NCBI RefSeq assembly: GCF_031458235.1
Contig: NZ_JAVDYB010000001.1
Coordinates: 6,576,501-6,640,500, forward strand
DNA length: 64,000 nucleotides
Source: Catenuloplanes atrovinosus
GTDB lineage: Bacteria; Actinomycetota; Actinomycetes; Mycobacteriales; Micromonosporaceae
Reading direction: 5' to 3'
Position numbers and translations under genes: made by a program. This document shows, one piece after another, positions 35,070 to 42,728 of the stretch (positions are counted from its first letter, which is position 1; each line of letters starts with the position of its first letter). Below the pieces are notes generated by a model. The model did no database searches. It was given only the letters and a program-made list of their open reading frames with translations, and had not been told where the DNA came from.

Positions 35070-36316
35070 CGCGGCGCGCCGACGTGGACCCAGCAGTGTT
35101 CGAGGAAGTCCTTGTCCGGCAGGTCCACGACGGCGGGGCTGAAGTCGCCGGCTCCCGGCGGTTCCGCCGAGTGCGCTATCACGTCGCGGTAGAGCACGTC
35201 CGGCACACCGAGCACGAAATCCGCGGCCGGATGGTCACGGATCGCGTCGTGCAGCGGCCGGCTGTCCAGAATCCGGTGCACCGCGATCGGGGCCACGCCG
35301 ACCCAGCCGTTCGCACCCGGCTCGACCAGCCCCCGGTGCAGCGCGACCCGGACCCTGATCCGCTCGGACGGCACCGTGCGCAGCCCACGCGCGAGCCCGC
35401 CGACGAGGCGGGGGATGACCACGGCCTCGTCGATGCCGAGCGGCAGGACGGTGAACTGCCCGTCGCCCTGCGGCTGCGGCTCGACCTCCGACTCCGCGAT
35501 CCCGGCCGTCTCCCGCGCGCCGCGCAACACGTCGACCAGTTCCCGCTGAACACGCCGCGTCTGGTCGGTGCGCCGGGCGCTGTACCCGACGACGTCCGCC
35601 GCCATGCACAGCCGCACCGTACGCCGCCCGTTCATCGGCGGCGCACCGGTCCGCTCCGCGAACGGCACCGCGTCGCCGAGCACCCCGTCGAACCCGGCGT
35701 CCGTACGGATCTGCACGTCCAGCGTGCCGGAGACCTCGGCCAGGTCAGGCGGGATCTCCAGCAACGCATGCATCCCGTACGAGCGCGACGCCAGCCGCTC
35801 ACCCCGGCCCGCGTGGTACGTCCAGCCGAAGTGCGGGGCGAGCAGCCCGGAGGCGAAGACCCGCGGTGCGCCGCGCCGTCTCATCAGCCGGTCCAGCCAG
35901 CCGCGCCGGTCCCGCGCCGCCTCCACCGTCCGGGACGCGAAGTCGGAGCTGGGCGCCACCTGCCGGCGGTCCTCCCAGAAAAGCCCGAGCGCGTCACCGT
36001 CCGCGTGCACGTCGACCGCGACGACCCGGGAATCCGACATGGCGACCGAGAAGCGCGCCATGGTGATCCGCGACCGTCCGGGCGGCTCCTCCAGGTCGAA
36101 CGCCAGTAACATCCCCGCGTACCGGGTGCCGGTCGCCGCCGCCCGCCGCCGCAGATGAGCCGGCAGATCGCCCACCGGCACCGGATAGATCAGCGGACGT
36201 CCACATCGCACCCGGGACAGCCGCGCCCCCGCCCCGTTCCCCGGATCCCGCCCGGACGGCTCCCTGATCACCCGCTCCGCGATCACCCACTCCGCGCCGA
36301 GTGCCACCGGCTCCAC
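35066..36316 (-). CDS. Protein with class III cyclase-like C-terminal domain
   Basis: 416 residues from a GTG at 36316, preceded by the strong site GGAGGTGAC. The first 250 residues have no family I recognise. The C-terminal 160 follow the nucleotide cyclase homology fold: VRLCMAADVVGYS (beta1 with D in place), RVQRELVDVLRGA, VEPQPQGDGQFTVLP (the GDG turn) and IRVRVALHRGLVEP. Several catalytic positions are uncertain, so it may be a degenerate cyclase that senses or binds. It is the first gene of a two-gene operon with the caspase-like protease and shares ATGA with it. This pairing suggests a sensor upstream of the protease. Confidence 0.6.
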   Translation of the reverse strand: MEPVALGAEWVIAERVIREPSGRDPGNGAGARLSRVRCGRPLIYPVPVGDLPAHLRRRAAATGTRYAGMLLAFDLEEPPGRSRITMARFSVAMSDSRVVAVDVHADGDALGLFWEDRRQVAPSSDFASRTVEAARDRRGWLDRLMRRRGAPRVFASGLLAPHFGWTYHAGRGERLASRSYGMHALLEIPPDLAEVSGTLDVQIRTDAGFDGVLGDAVPFAERTGAPPMNGRRTVRLCMAADVVGYSARRTDQTRRVQRELVDVLRGARETAGIAESEVEPQPQGDGQFTVLPLGIDEAVVIPRLVGGLARGLRTVPSERIRVRVALHRGLVEPGANGWVGVAPIAVHRILDSRPLHDAIRDHPAADFVLGVPDVLYRDVIAHSAEPPGAGDFSPAVVDLPDKDFLEHCWVHVGAPR

Positions 36317-36459
36317 GCCGTCACCTCCCCCTCCCCCGCCTCCGCGCCAGTCTGCTCCCCACCCCGCCATCACCAGCATCGGAACAACAGCCGACGCCGC
36401 CGCCCGTCCGGCCCACCCACTCCGGGCACGACTCACCCGCGGTGGTGAACAATCCCCTC

Positions 36460-36972
36460 ATGACGACCGCGGAGTGGGCCACGCGCCCCGAGACCCCGGC
36501 CGACCGCGACGCCGTGCGCGCCGTGACGGTGGCGGCCTTCGACACGCCCGCCGAGGCGGACCTGGTCGACGCGCTGCGCGCCGATCCGGCGTGGATCGAC
36601 GGCCTGTCCATCGTGGCGGTCACCCCGTCGGGCCTGGTCGCGGGCCACGCGCTGCTGACCCGCTGCCACATCGGCGACATCCCGGCGCTCTGCCTGGCTC
36701 CCTGCTCGGTGCTCCCGGCCCACCAGCGCACCGGCGCCGGGTCCGCCGCGATCCGCGCCGTGCTCGCCGCCGCGGCCGCGCGGGGCGAGGCCTTCGTCGT
36801 CGTGCTCGGCCACCCGGACTACTACCCCCGGTTCGGCTTCCGCCGCGCCTCCGAGGCCGGCATCCGCCTCCCCATCGAGGTACCCGACGAGGCCGCCATG
36901 GCGCTCACGCTGGACCCGGCGCGCCCGCTGCCGCCCGGCACCGTGCGCTACCCGGCCCCGTTCGGCATCTGA
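36460..36972 (+). CDS. GNAT N-acetyltransferase, YhbS-like
   Basis: 170 residues with the GNAT core: LVAGHALLTRC (beta4), LAPCSVLPAHQRTGAGSAAI (acetyl-CoA loop), then VVVLGHPDYYPRFGFRRAS, the last being the YhbS family signature. It transfers an acetyl group to a small molecule or protein; the acceptor is unknown. The ATG at 36460 is chosen because it opens the domain, while upstream in-frame sequence is proline-rich antisense of the cyclase-like gene. It ends 13 bases before the convergent amidohydrolase. Confidence 0.8.
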   Translation: MTTAEWATRPETPADRDAVRAVTVAAFDTPAEADLVDALRADPAWIDGLSIVAVTPSGLVAGHALLTRCHIGDIPALCLAPCSVLPAHQRTGAGSAAIRAVLAAAAARGEAFVVVLGHPDYYPRFGFRRASEAGIRLPIEVPDEAAMALTLDPARPLPPGTVRYPAPFGI

Positions 36973-36985
36973 CCGGGTCCGGCGG

Positions 36986-38515
36986 TCACGCCGGCTGGAG
37001 GACCGGGGTGCACGCGCAACTGACCAGCCGCGCGGGCAGTGCCCCGGCCGACGCCGCGGCCTCGACGTCGCTGAGCATGCGCTCCCGCCGCTCCGCACTG
37101 ATCAGCTCGCCCCGCACGACCACCGCGTGTACGCGCCGCGTGTTGCGGATGTCCGCGAGCGGGTCGGCGTCGAGCACCGCGAGGTCCGCGACCGCGTTGC
37201 GCCGTACCGTGCCCACGTCCCGCAGCCCGAGGAAGCGGGCGGGCGCGCTGGTCGCCGCCTGCAGCGCCCGCATCGGGCTGAAGCCGGCCTGGACCAGGTT
37301 CTCCAGTTCGTCGTGCAGGCTGAATCCGGGGTAGACGTACGCCGTGCCGGTGTCCGTTCCGGCGAGCACCGGCACGCCCGCCCGGGCCGCCGCGGCGATC
37401 CAGCGCACCCGGGCCTGGAAGAGTTCCCGGTGCTCGGCCACGGCCTGCGGGGTACGCCCGGCCAGGTAGACCTGCTCCAACTGCCCCTGCCAGCCCGTGC
37501 GGGTGGCGGCGGGCAGGTAGCGCAGCCGGTCGTCGTGCAGCGCGACCGACTCGGGCAGGTCGAACACGCGGTGCTGGGTCAGCGTGGGCACCTGGTGCGA
37601 CCCGTCCGCGGCGAGCCGGCCGAACACCTTTCGCGCCCGGGCCGGGTCGAACGTGCGGGCGGCCAGCACCTCCAGCGGGTGCGTCTGGTTGAACCAACTG
37701 TTGAACTCGCCGGCCCCGACCGTGATCCGCGCGAGCCGGCGGCGGATCTCCTCCTCCTGCGCGGAGGTGTCGAACCAACTCGTGTAGATGTGCTCGAAGC
37801 TGCGCTGACCCGCCGCGCTCGCCTCCGCCAGCGAAATCGCGTCCGGCGTGTGCCCCACGAACGTGACGCCCAGCCGGCGGCACTCGTCCGCGATCGCGTG
37901 ATAGGCGGCCGGGGTCAGCCGCACGTAGACCTTGATGAAGTCGGCCCCGCCGGCGACCGCCGTGCGCACCGCCTCCCGGGCCTGCCGGGCGTCCGACACC
38001 TCGACGTACGGCGCCCCAAGGCCCGCGAGCAGCGAAGGGTTGCCGTCGATGATGCTGCTGGCGACCACGAACCGCGGCCCCTTCAGCGTTCCGGCGGCGA
38101 TCCGGTCCCGCCAGTCGTACAGCGTCGCCTGACCGTTCATGTCGCGCACCGTGGTCACGCCGTTGGCGAGGAACAGCGGCAGGTCGATCTGCTCCTGACC
38201 GCTACCGTGCACATGGGAGTCGATGAACCCCGGCACGACGAACCTGCCGCGCCCGTCCACCACCTCCGCGTCCGCCGGCACCCGCACCCGCCGCGCGTCA
38301 TCCACGACAGCGATCCGCCCGCCGCGCACCACCACCGTGACATCTCGCACCGGCCGTCCCCCGGCCCCGTCGATCACCGTGGTTCCGACGATCGCGACCG
38401 CCCCACCCGACGTCGCCCCCTGAGCCGAGGCCACCCCCGCACTCCCGAGCGCGATCCCGGCCCCGATTCCCACCCCGGCACCGAGAACCCGACGCCGCGA
38501 CACCTGTGCTGCCAT
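36986..38515 (-). CDS. Secreted amidohydrolase with Tat signal
   Basis: 509 residues. The N-terminus VSRRRVLGAGVGIGAGIALG is a twin-arginine signal, so the enzyme is exported folded. The metal-dependent hydrolase fold shows GRFVVPGFIDSHVHG (HxH), TTVRDMNG, FIKVYVRLTP (the bridging Lys), FVGHTP and GTDTGTAYVYPGF. It should hydrolyse an amide, imide or ester of a small molecule or peptide. The ATG is at 38515. The gene ends the host-like block; everything to its right looks accessory until ssrA. Confidence 0.85.
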   Translation of the reverse strand: MAAQVSRRRVLGAGVGIGAGIALGSAGVASAQGATSGGAVAIVGTTVIDGAGGRPVRDVTVVVRGGRIAVVDDARRVRVPADAEVVDGRGRFVVPGFIDSHVHGSGQEQIDLPLFLANGVTTVRDMNGQATLYDWRDRIAAGTLKGPRFVVASSIIDGNPSLLAGLGAPYVEVSDARQAREAVRTAVAGGADFIKVYVRLTPAAYHAIADECRRLGVTFVGHTPDAISLAEASAAGQRSFEHIYTSWFDTSAQEEEIRRRLARITVGAGEFNSWFNQTHPLEVLAARTFDPARARKVFGRLAADGSHQVPTLTQHRVFDLPESVALHDDRLRYLPAATRTGWQGQLEQVYLAGRTPQAVAEHRELFQARVRWIAAAARAGVPVLAGTDTGTAYVYPGFSLHDELENLVQAGFSPMRALQAATSAPARFLGLRDVGTVRRNAVADLAVLDADPLADIRNTRRVHAVVVRGELISAERRERMLSDVEAAASAGALPARLVSCACTPVLQPA

Positions 38516-38693
38516 CACCAGTCTCCATCCGTGGACCCAACGAACACGGACGACCCTAAAACCTGACACTGACGTCAGAGGCAACCCCCGAGGCCACCGA
38601 GGCGGCGTCGCTGCCAGCCTGCCGAGCGCGGATGAACCGACGTCGCCCAACGGCAGCGGCACAGCGATCTACGCAGACTATGAGGGGCACCGC

Positions 38694-39575
38694 GTGCGGG
38701 CTCGATTCATCGAGCCGGCCCGGGTCGAGATCGTCGATGGCCCTCTCGCGGGCCAGTTCTTCAGGACACCGATCGGCGCCGCACGAGCCGTGATCCGGCA
38801 TTACAACCCAGGTGTCAACGACAACCGCAACGGCTGGGGATTCTGGCAACTCGACGACGAGTCTGACCGGCGCCGATCGCTGCAGGCGATCCGGCCGGGC
38901 ATCACCCGCACAGGCCGAGGTTCCCTGCGGGGCCAGCTCATCACCGCGGACGACTGGGCCGCCACCACCACACCGCGAACCGCGCCCACCGGAACGCGGG
39001 GGCATCCGGGGGCTCGGCCCCCGGAGCGGAATGCCGAAACGGCCCCCGGTTCGCGCTTTCCGCGAACAGGGGGCCGCAGCCGTGGAGGTGCTGTCCACTT
39101 ACTCCAACGACACCGCGAACCGCAACCACCACACCGCGGGGCGTCCGGGGGCTCGGCCCCCGGAGCAGAATCCGAAACGGCCCCCGGTTCGCGCTTTCCG
39201 CGAACAGGGGGCCGCAGCCGTGGAGGTGCTGTCCACTTACTCCAACGACACCGCGAACCGCAACCACCACACCGCGGGGCGTCCGGGGGCTCGGCCCCCG
39301 GAGCAGAATCCGAAACGGCCCCCGGTTCGCGCTTTCCGCGAACAGGGGGCCGCAGCCGTGGAGGTGCTGTCTGCCTACTCCAACCTCGGCGGACAGGTGG
39401 CCAACGTGTAGCCCATCACCACCAGAATCGTCACTGCACTAAAGCAGGCATATCACTGCATAGAATATTAATCCCGTTCACCTACGCTCACGCGAATTTA
39501 CAGCCCCTCGACCGCTATCTTTCAGCTCCAGCCCAGTTCCCACTAGAGACAACGAAATACCGGGACGAGAACTAG
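38694..39575 (+). CDS. Possible RAMA-like domain protein running into tandem repeats
   Basis: The first 70 codons look like a real small domain: ARVEIVDGPLAGQFFRTPIG, AARAVIRHYNPGVNDNRNGW and GFWQLDD resemble the RAMA/DUF4357 group found beside restriction and methylation genes. In-frame codons upstream (from about 38616) fit the domain start, but no ATG or GTG is there. Past 39000 the frame crosses three 138-bp repeats and reads low-complexity sequence, so the C-terminus is not natural. It is probably a truncated gene whose 3' end was replaced by the repeats. Confidence 0.35.
   Translation: MRARFIEPARVEIVDGPLAGQFFRTPIGAARAVIRHYNPGVNDNRNGWGFWQLDDESDRRRSLQAIRPGITRTGRGSLRGQLITADDWAATTTPRTAPTGTRGHPGARPPERNAETAPGSRFPRTGGRSRGGAVHLLQRHREPQPPHRGASGGSAPGAESETAPGSRFPRTGGRSRGGAVHLLQRHREPQPPHRGASGGSAPGAESETAPGSRFPRTGGRSRGGAVCLLQPRRTGGQRVAHHHQNRHCTKAGISLHRILIPFTYAHANLQPLDRYLSAPAQFPLETTKYRDEN
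39006..39384. repeat. Three tandem copies of a 138-bp hairpin-bearing repeat
   Basis: Units begin at 39006 (139 bp), 39145 (138 bp) and 39283 (about 102 bp, incomplete). Units 1 and 2 differ by a few bases. Each holds CCGGGGGCTCGGCCCCCGG, a short hairpin, and a longer one in which GGCCCCCGGTTCGCG pairs with CGCGAACAGGGGGCC over CTTTC. Each then has CCGTGGAGGTGCTGTC and TACTCCAAC. The hairpins look like transcription stops. The units also carry an 11-base match to the end of ssrA. Confidence 0.85.
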
Positions 39576-39592
39576 TCCTGAGACGTCCCTGA
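39562..39592. promoter_or_regulatory. Candidate operator with GACGTCCC core, copy 1
   Basis: GGGACG (39562-39567) and CGTCCC (39584-39589) form an inverted repeat, and AGTCCTGAGACGTCCCT overlaps it. A near copy, AGTCCCAAGACGTCCCT, lies before the first HTH regulator gene at 40870-40886. It is upstream of the gene at 39761. About 170 bases between here and that start hold nothing else I can identify. Confidence 0.4.
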
Positions 39593-39760
39593 AGAATGAG
39601 TAGTCCTTCTCGGGGTGATTAGCCGATGCTACTTACGGAACACGGCCACATATCGCCCCGTCCGAAAGTATCGGAGGCCGTGTCCCAAGAGGCCCCGGCC
39701 GCACGCGACACCCACCCGTGCGGCCGGGCTGCCCAAACTCTGGTGGAGAGGCAGCGTCTG

Positions 39761-40105
39761 ATGATGAAACACCCGGCTTGGTGCGCGCGAACCGAGGGTC
39801 CTGATGAAGTGCATGAGTCGGCCCCGCTGTTCGCGAGTGAGGAGGAGGACTTCATCGCGGTCAAGGTACAGAGAGTCCAGGCAGAGGAGGGTGACGATTT
39901 TCCACTGTTGGTGTTGACGATGCGGCAGGATGGGGAGGAGGCGCAGTACGCCCTGTCGCCTGAACAGGTTCGGAGAATGGCAGAGGTCTTCGACGAACTG
40001 CTAGGCCTGCAAAGCCGGCACTCATATCAATTGACCGGCAGCGGCGGATTCGAGCAGCACAGGGAAGGACGGATCGCGCGAAATCGGTGGAGGTCGGCTA
40101 GGTGA
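39761..40105 (+). CDS. Small DUF6907-like protein
   Basis: 114 residues. MMKHPAWCARTEGPDEVHES followed by strands (FIAVKVQRVQ, FPLLVLTMRQ) and LSPEQVRRMAEVFDELLGL resembles the DUF6907 group of small actinobacterial proteins, often found on plasmids and integrative elements. It has a likely metal-binding HPxWC-xn-H start. The function is unknown. The ATG at 39761 follows GGAGAGG. Its 3' end overlaps the convergent HTH gene by eight bases. Confidence 0.6.
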   Translation: MMKHPAWCARTEGPDEVHESAPLFASEEEDFIAVKVQRVQAEEGDDFPLLVLTMRQDGEEAQYALSPEQVRRMAEVFDELLGLQSRHSYQLTGSGGFEQHREGRIARNRWRSAR

Positions 40106-40826
40106 GAGGCCGGGCCTCGCGCCAGATCCGCTCGAAGGAGTCAAGGTAGGTCTGCGCCATACCTTCCCCGCCGGGGCGCCGTCGGAGGTGAAGGACCGCG
40201 GCATGGGAGGCCGGCTTTCCATAGATGTGCGGGTTAACCATTAGCTCGTCATCAGCGCGGAATACCGAGGCGTAGAGCGTTGTGTCATGCAGTCGTAGAT
40301 CGAGAGGACGGGCCGTCGCCAGGTGGCGAAAGAGGAGGAGGGCGTTGTGGATGCGGGCCGCCATGAGGCCTCCGACGCCCTCCTCCGCGCCTCGCGCAGC
40401 AACCAAGGCGCCGTCCGGGTCGCCCAGCAGGAGACGTACACGGGTGCCGGCTTCGATCTTCTGCCGCAAGAGGGAAAGCACGCCGGCATCCTCGGCCAGG
40501 AAGAGAGCACTGTAAGCGAGCACACCGATCTCCGCGTGCGCGCGTCCGAAAAGTCGACGCCAGACGTCGGCGGGCACGGACGAGCGGTGAGGGTAGGTAA
40601 CCAGCACCTCGGAAATGGCGTCCGTTGACTCTGGCGATGCGGCAGCAGGCCACAGGTCTCGTTCGGTCCAGCCGGTCAGTTGTACGAGGGCCGCGCGGTG
40701 ACGGGGATACGGCACGCGGCCGTCGATCCAGCGGGCGACGGTCTTCGGATCGACCTCAAGGCGCGCGGCCACATCGGTCGTGTCCATGCCGATCCCGTGG
40801 AGTGCGCGTGCGAGCGGATGCCTCAT
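40098..40826 (-). CDS. XRE-type HTH regulator with DUF5919-like domain, copy 1
   Basis: 242 residues from an ATG at 40826. Residues 1-50 are a Cro/C1-type helix-turn-helix (MDTTDVAARLEVDPKTVARW). The C-terminal domain reads VLAYSALFLAEDAGVLSLLR, VRLLLGDPDGALVAARG, LHDTTLYASVFRADDELMVN and PHIYGKPASHAAVLHLRR. It resembles DUF5919 and has a phospholipase D-like layout, although no HxK motif is kept. A second copy is at 43206. It probably senses a ligand and represses element genes. A GACGTCCC site lies 43 bases upstream. Confidence 0.75.
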   Translation of the reverse strand: MRHPLARALHGIGMDTTDVAARLEVDPKTVARWIDGRVPYPRHRAALVQLTGWTERDLWPAAASPESTDAISEVLVTYPHRSSVPADVWRRLFGRAHAEIGVLAYSALFLAEDAGVLSLLRQKIEAGTRVRLLLGDPDGALVAARGAEEGVGGLMAARIHNALLLFRHLATARPLDLRLHDTTLYASVFRADDELMVNPHIYGKPASHAAVLHLRRRPGGEGMAQTYLDSFERIWREARPLT

Positions 40827-40868
40827 TCCAGGCCCTCCTACGTCGGCTGCGATGAATTTTAGGCCAAG

Positions 40869-40888
40869 AAGTCCCAAGACGTCCCTCA
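40869..40888. promoter_or_regulatory. Candidate operator with GACGTCCC core, copy 2
   Basis: AAGTCCCAAGACGTCCCTCA contains two GTCCC words ten bases apart. It matches 39573-39592 at 16 of 20 positions. It sits upstream of the HTH gene that starts at 40826 and 73 bases before the divergent gene at 40961. Confidence 0.4.
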
Positions 40889-40960
40889 CGCTGGGGTACG
40901 GCTTTCGGGTATTCGACGAAAAACTCTGATCAATACGATCGATCGCAGAGAAGAGCGAAG

Positions 40961-41209
40961 ATGAGTGATCAGCACGCGTTCCGTGGGGACGGGCCGGACG
41001 AGGTGGCGCAACGGGCAACGGACCGCCTTGCCACCTCACTGGAAGCGGTCGGCTTCGACGTCGGCGAGGACTTCCCGCAGCTCAGTTCCGTTTCAACGTT
41101 TGGCTACGGACCCCCGGTGCGCGTGGGCCGGATCTCGACCGAGACCGCATCCCGCCTGTGCGACGTGCTTGCGCGGGTGCCGCCGGCAGAGGAAGCCGCT
41201 ACCGAGTAA
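40961..41209 (+). CDS. Small protein of unknown function, element-borne
   Basis: 82 residues: a helical N-terminus (PDEVAQRATDRLATSLEAVG), a short strand region (DFPQLSSVSTFGYGPPVRVG) and an Arg/Glu-rich end. No family is recognised with certainty. Similar short proteins accompany HTH genes of this type in actinomycetes. The ATG at 40961 follows the purine-rich GAAGAGCGAAG. It is divergent from HTH copy 1 and may be controlled by it. Confidence 0.5.
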   Translation: MSDQHAFRGDGPDEVAQRATDRLATSLEAVGFDVGEDFPQLSSVSTFGYGPPVRVGRISTETASRLCDVLARVPPAEEAATE

Positions 41210-41267
41210 GACCGGCACACCGCCTCTCGCATACCCTCGGCGCAGACAGTTTGCCGAGGGGGAGGCC

Positions 41268-41741
41268 GTGGCGCAGAGGTCGACCGCCTGGGGTGCGTAC
41301 CGGCAGATCGCGGATGCGTTGAGAACGCGGATCGCGGCCGGCGAGTTCTCGCCGGGGCAGCCGTTTCCTGCCGAAAGTGTGCTGTCCATCGAGTACGGCG
41401 TAGCCCGCAACACGGTCCGGCGGGCGCTGTCCCTGCTCACCGAGGAAGGGCTTCTCACCCTCGCGTCCGGCAGGCGGCAGCTCGCGCGCGGCGGAGAAAA
41501 TGGGATGCCGGAGCACCGGCGGATCGCAGATGACCTCAGTGCTCGGATCGCCGACGGGCGAATGCGCCCGGGTCAGGCCCTTCCCAGTGAGTCGGCGCTC
41601 AGCACAAGCTACGGTGTCGCCCGCGGCACCGTCCGGCACGCGCTGGCCTCGCTGGAAGGCGCCGGCCTCGTCGAGGCGAGGCGGGGTAAGGGATGGTTCG
41701 TCCGCGCGTCTCGGCCTGGCGGAGATTCACCATTAGCCTGA
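41268..41741 (+). CDS. GntR-type regulator with two tandem winged helices
   Basis: 157 residues from a GTG at 41268, preceded by GAGGGGGAGG. The protein consists of two GntR DNA-binding domains in a row: AYRQIADALRTRIAAGEFSP with VARNTVRRALSLL, then EHRRIADDLSARIADGRMRP with VARGTVRHALASL. There is no ligand domain. GntR proteins such as KorSA of pSAM2 repress transfer and excision functions of integrative elements, so a similar role is likely here. Doubling would let one chain bind two half-sites. Confidence 0.8.
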   Translation: MAQRSTAWGAYRQIADALRTRIAAGEFSPGQPFPAESVLSIEYGVARNTVRRALSLLTEEGLLTLASGRRQLARGGENGMPEHRRIADDLSARIADGRMRPGQALPSESALSTSYGVARGTVRHALASLEGAGLVEARRGKGWFVRASRPGGDSPLA

Positions 41742-41745
41742 GGCG

Positions 41746-42291
41746 ATGGACGCGGCATCGTGGGCACGTGAACTTGCGGAACAGTTGCTGGCTGACGTCC
41801 TTCCCCGCCGCTGGAACCACAGCCAGGGCGTCGGCCTCAAAGCTGAGTCGATCGCGCATGTCCTGGGCGACGACGCCGATACCCTGATCTGTGCTGCCTG
41901 GTTGCACGACATCGGTTACGCGCCCTCGCTGGTCGACAGCGGCTCACACGCACTGGACGGTGCCCGCTACCTCCGCGATGCGGCCGGTGCCGATGGGCGG
42001 ATCTGCCGACTCGTCGCGCACCACTCCTGCGCGGCGATCGAGGCGCGCAACCGTGGCTTGCACGAGCAGCTTGAGGCGGAGTTCCCCTACCTGGACGCGC
42101 CGGTCACGGACGCCCTCACCTACTGCGACATGACCACCAGCCCGGACGGTGAGCCCACCGAGGTCCACAAGCGCTTGGACGAGATTCTCGTTCGCTACGA
42201 GCCGGGCAGCACGGTGCATGACTCCATCGCGGAGGCTACGCCGCGCATCGTCCAGGCCGTCGAGAAGACGCTACGGCTGCTCGATCGCTAG
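41746..42291 (+). CDS. HD-domain phosphohydrolase
   Basis: 181 residues with an HD-type metal site: H25 in WNHSQGV, H54 and D55 in AWLHDIGYAP, and a later HH in LVAHHSCAAIEA. HD proteins of this size hydrolyse nucleotides or phosphoesters. The ATG at 41746 is four bases after the GntR gene stop, so both are co-expressed. A TAGCCT -10-like box lies six bases upstream and overlaps a GAGG ribosome site. Its TAG stop lies in CTAG, which also ends the convergent membrane protein gene. Confidence 0.8.
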   Translation: MDAASWARELAEQLLADVLPRRWNHSQGVGLKAESIAHVLGDDADTLICAAWLHDIGYAPSLVDSGSHALDGARYLRDAAGADGRICRLVAHHSCAAIEARNRGLHEQLEAEFPYLDAPVTDALTYCDMTTSPDGEPTEVHKRLDEILVRYEPGSTVHDSIAEATPRIVQAVEKTLRLLDR

Positions 42292-42728
42292 CTCTTCTGC
42301 GCGAGTGTTCCCTGTTCGTCCCGGGTCCAGCGACGCCCGGAGCTGTCCAGGAACTCGATCTGCACCGGCTCCGGGTCGACGTAGCCGCGCAACCAGTCCG
42401 CCGGGGCCGGCCGCCGGATGGTCTGGCCCGGCGGCACCAGGCCGACGAACTCCGCGTCGTTGCCCTCGGGAAGCGGCAGCTCCACGTCGTAGATGGGCAT
42501 GTCGCTGGCGTTGTGGATGTGGAACGCGAGTTCCCGGGCGCCGTCCGCCTTCACGATCAGCTCGACCCACGCGCTGATCTTCGCCGCCTGTGCCCTGCGG
42601 TCGTCCTCGGCCCGACCGGCCTCCCGCCGATGCTCACGCCGGAACAGCACAAACCCGACGATGAACGCGCCGACCGTACCGACGGCCGAGAACGCATCGG
42701 CTCCGACGCCTATCCACTCGCTATCCAA
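42288..42728 (-). CDS. Membrane-anchored protein of unknown function
   Basis: 146 residues. One N-terminal helix (AFSAVGTVGAFIVGFVLF) is followed by a basic, charged coil (RREHRREAGRAEDDRRAQAA) and a beta-rich domain (WVELIVKADGARELAFHIHN, YDVELPLPEG, VQIEFLDSSGRRW). No family is recognised. Such proteins are common on actinomycete elements. The start appears to be TTG at 42728, inside the end of the Nudix gene, with GGGGTG upstream; no ATG or GTG is available before the helix. Confidence 0.6.
   Translation of the reverse strand: MDSEWIGVGADAFSAVGTVGAFIVGFVLFRREHRREAGRAEDDRRAQAAKISAWVELIVKADGARELAFHIHNASDMPIYDVELPLPEGNDAEFVGLVPPGQTIRRPAPADWLRGYVDPEPVQIEFLDSSGRRWTRDEQGTLAQKS

Noticed and set aside
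39006-39384. CRISPR array
   Set aside because: The units are 138 bp, adjacent and nearly identical, with no short repeat and variable spacer pattern, and no cas genes are near.
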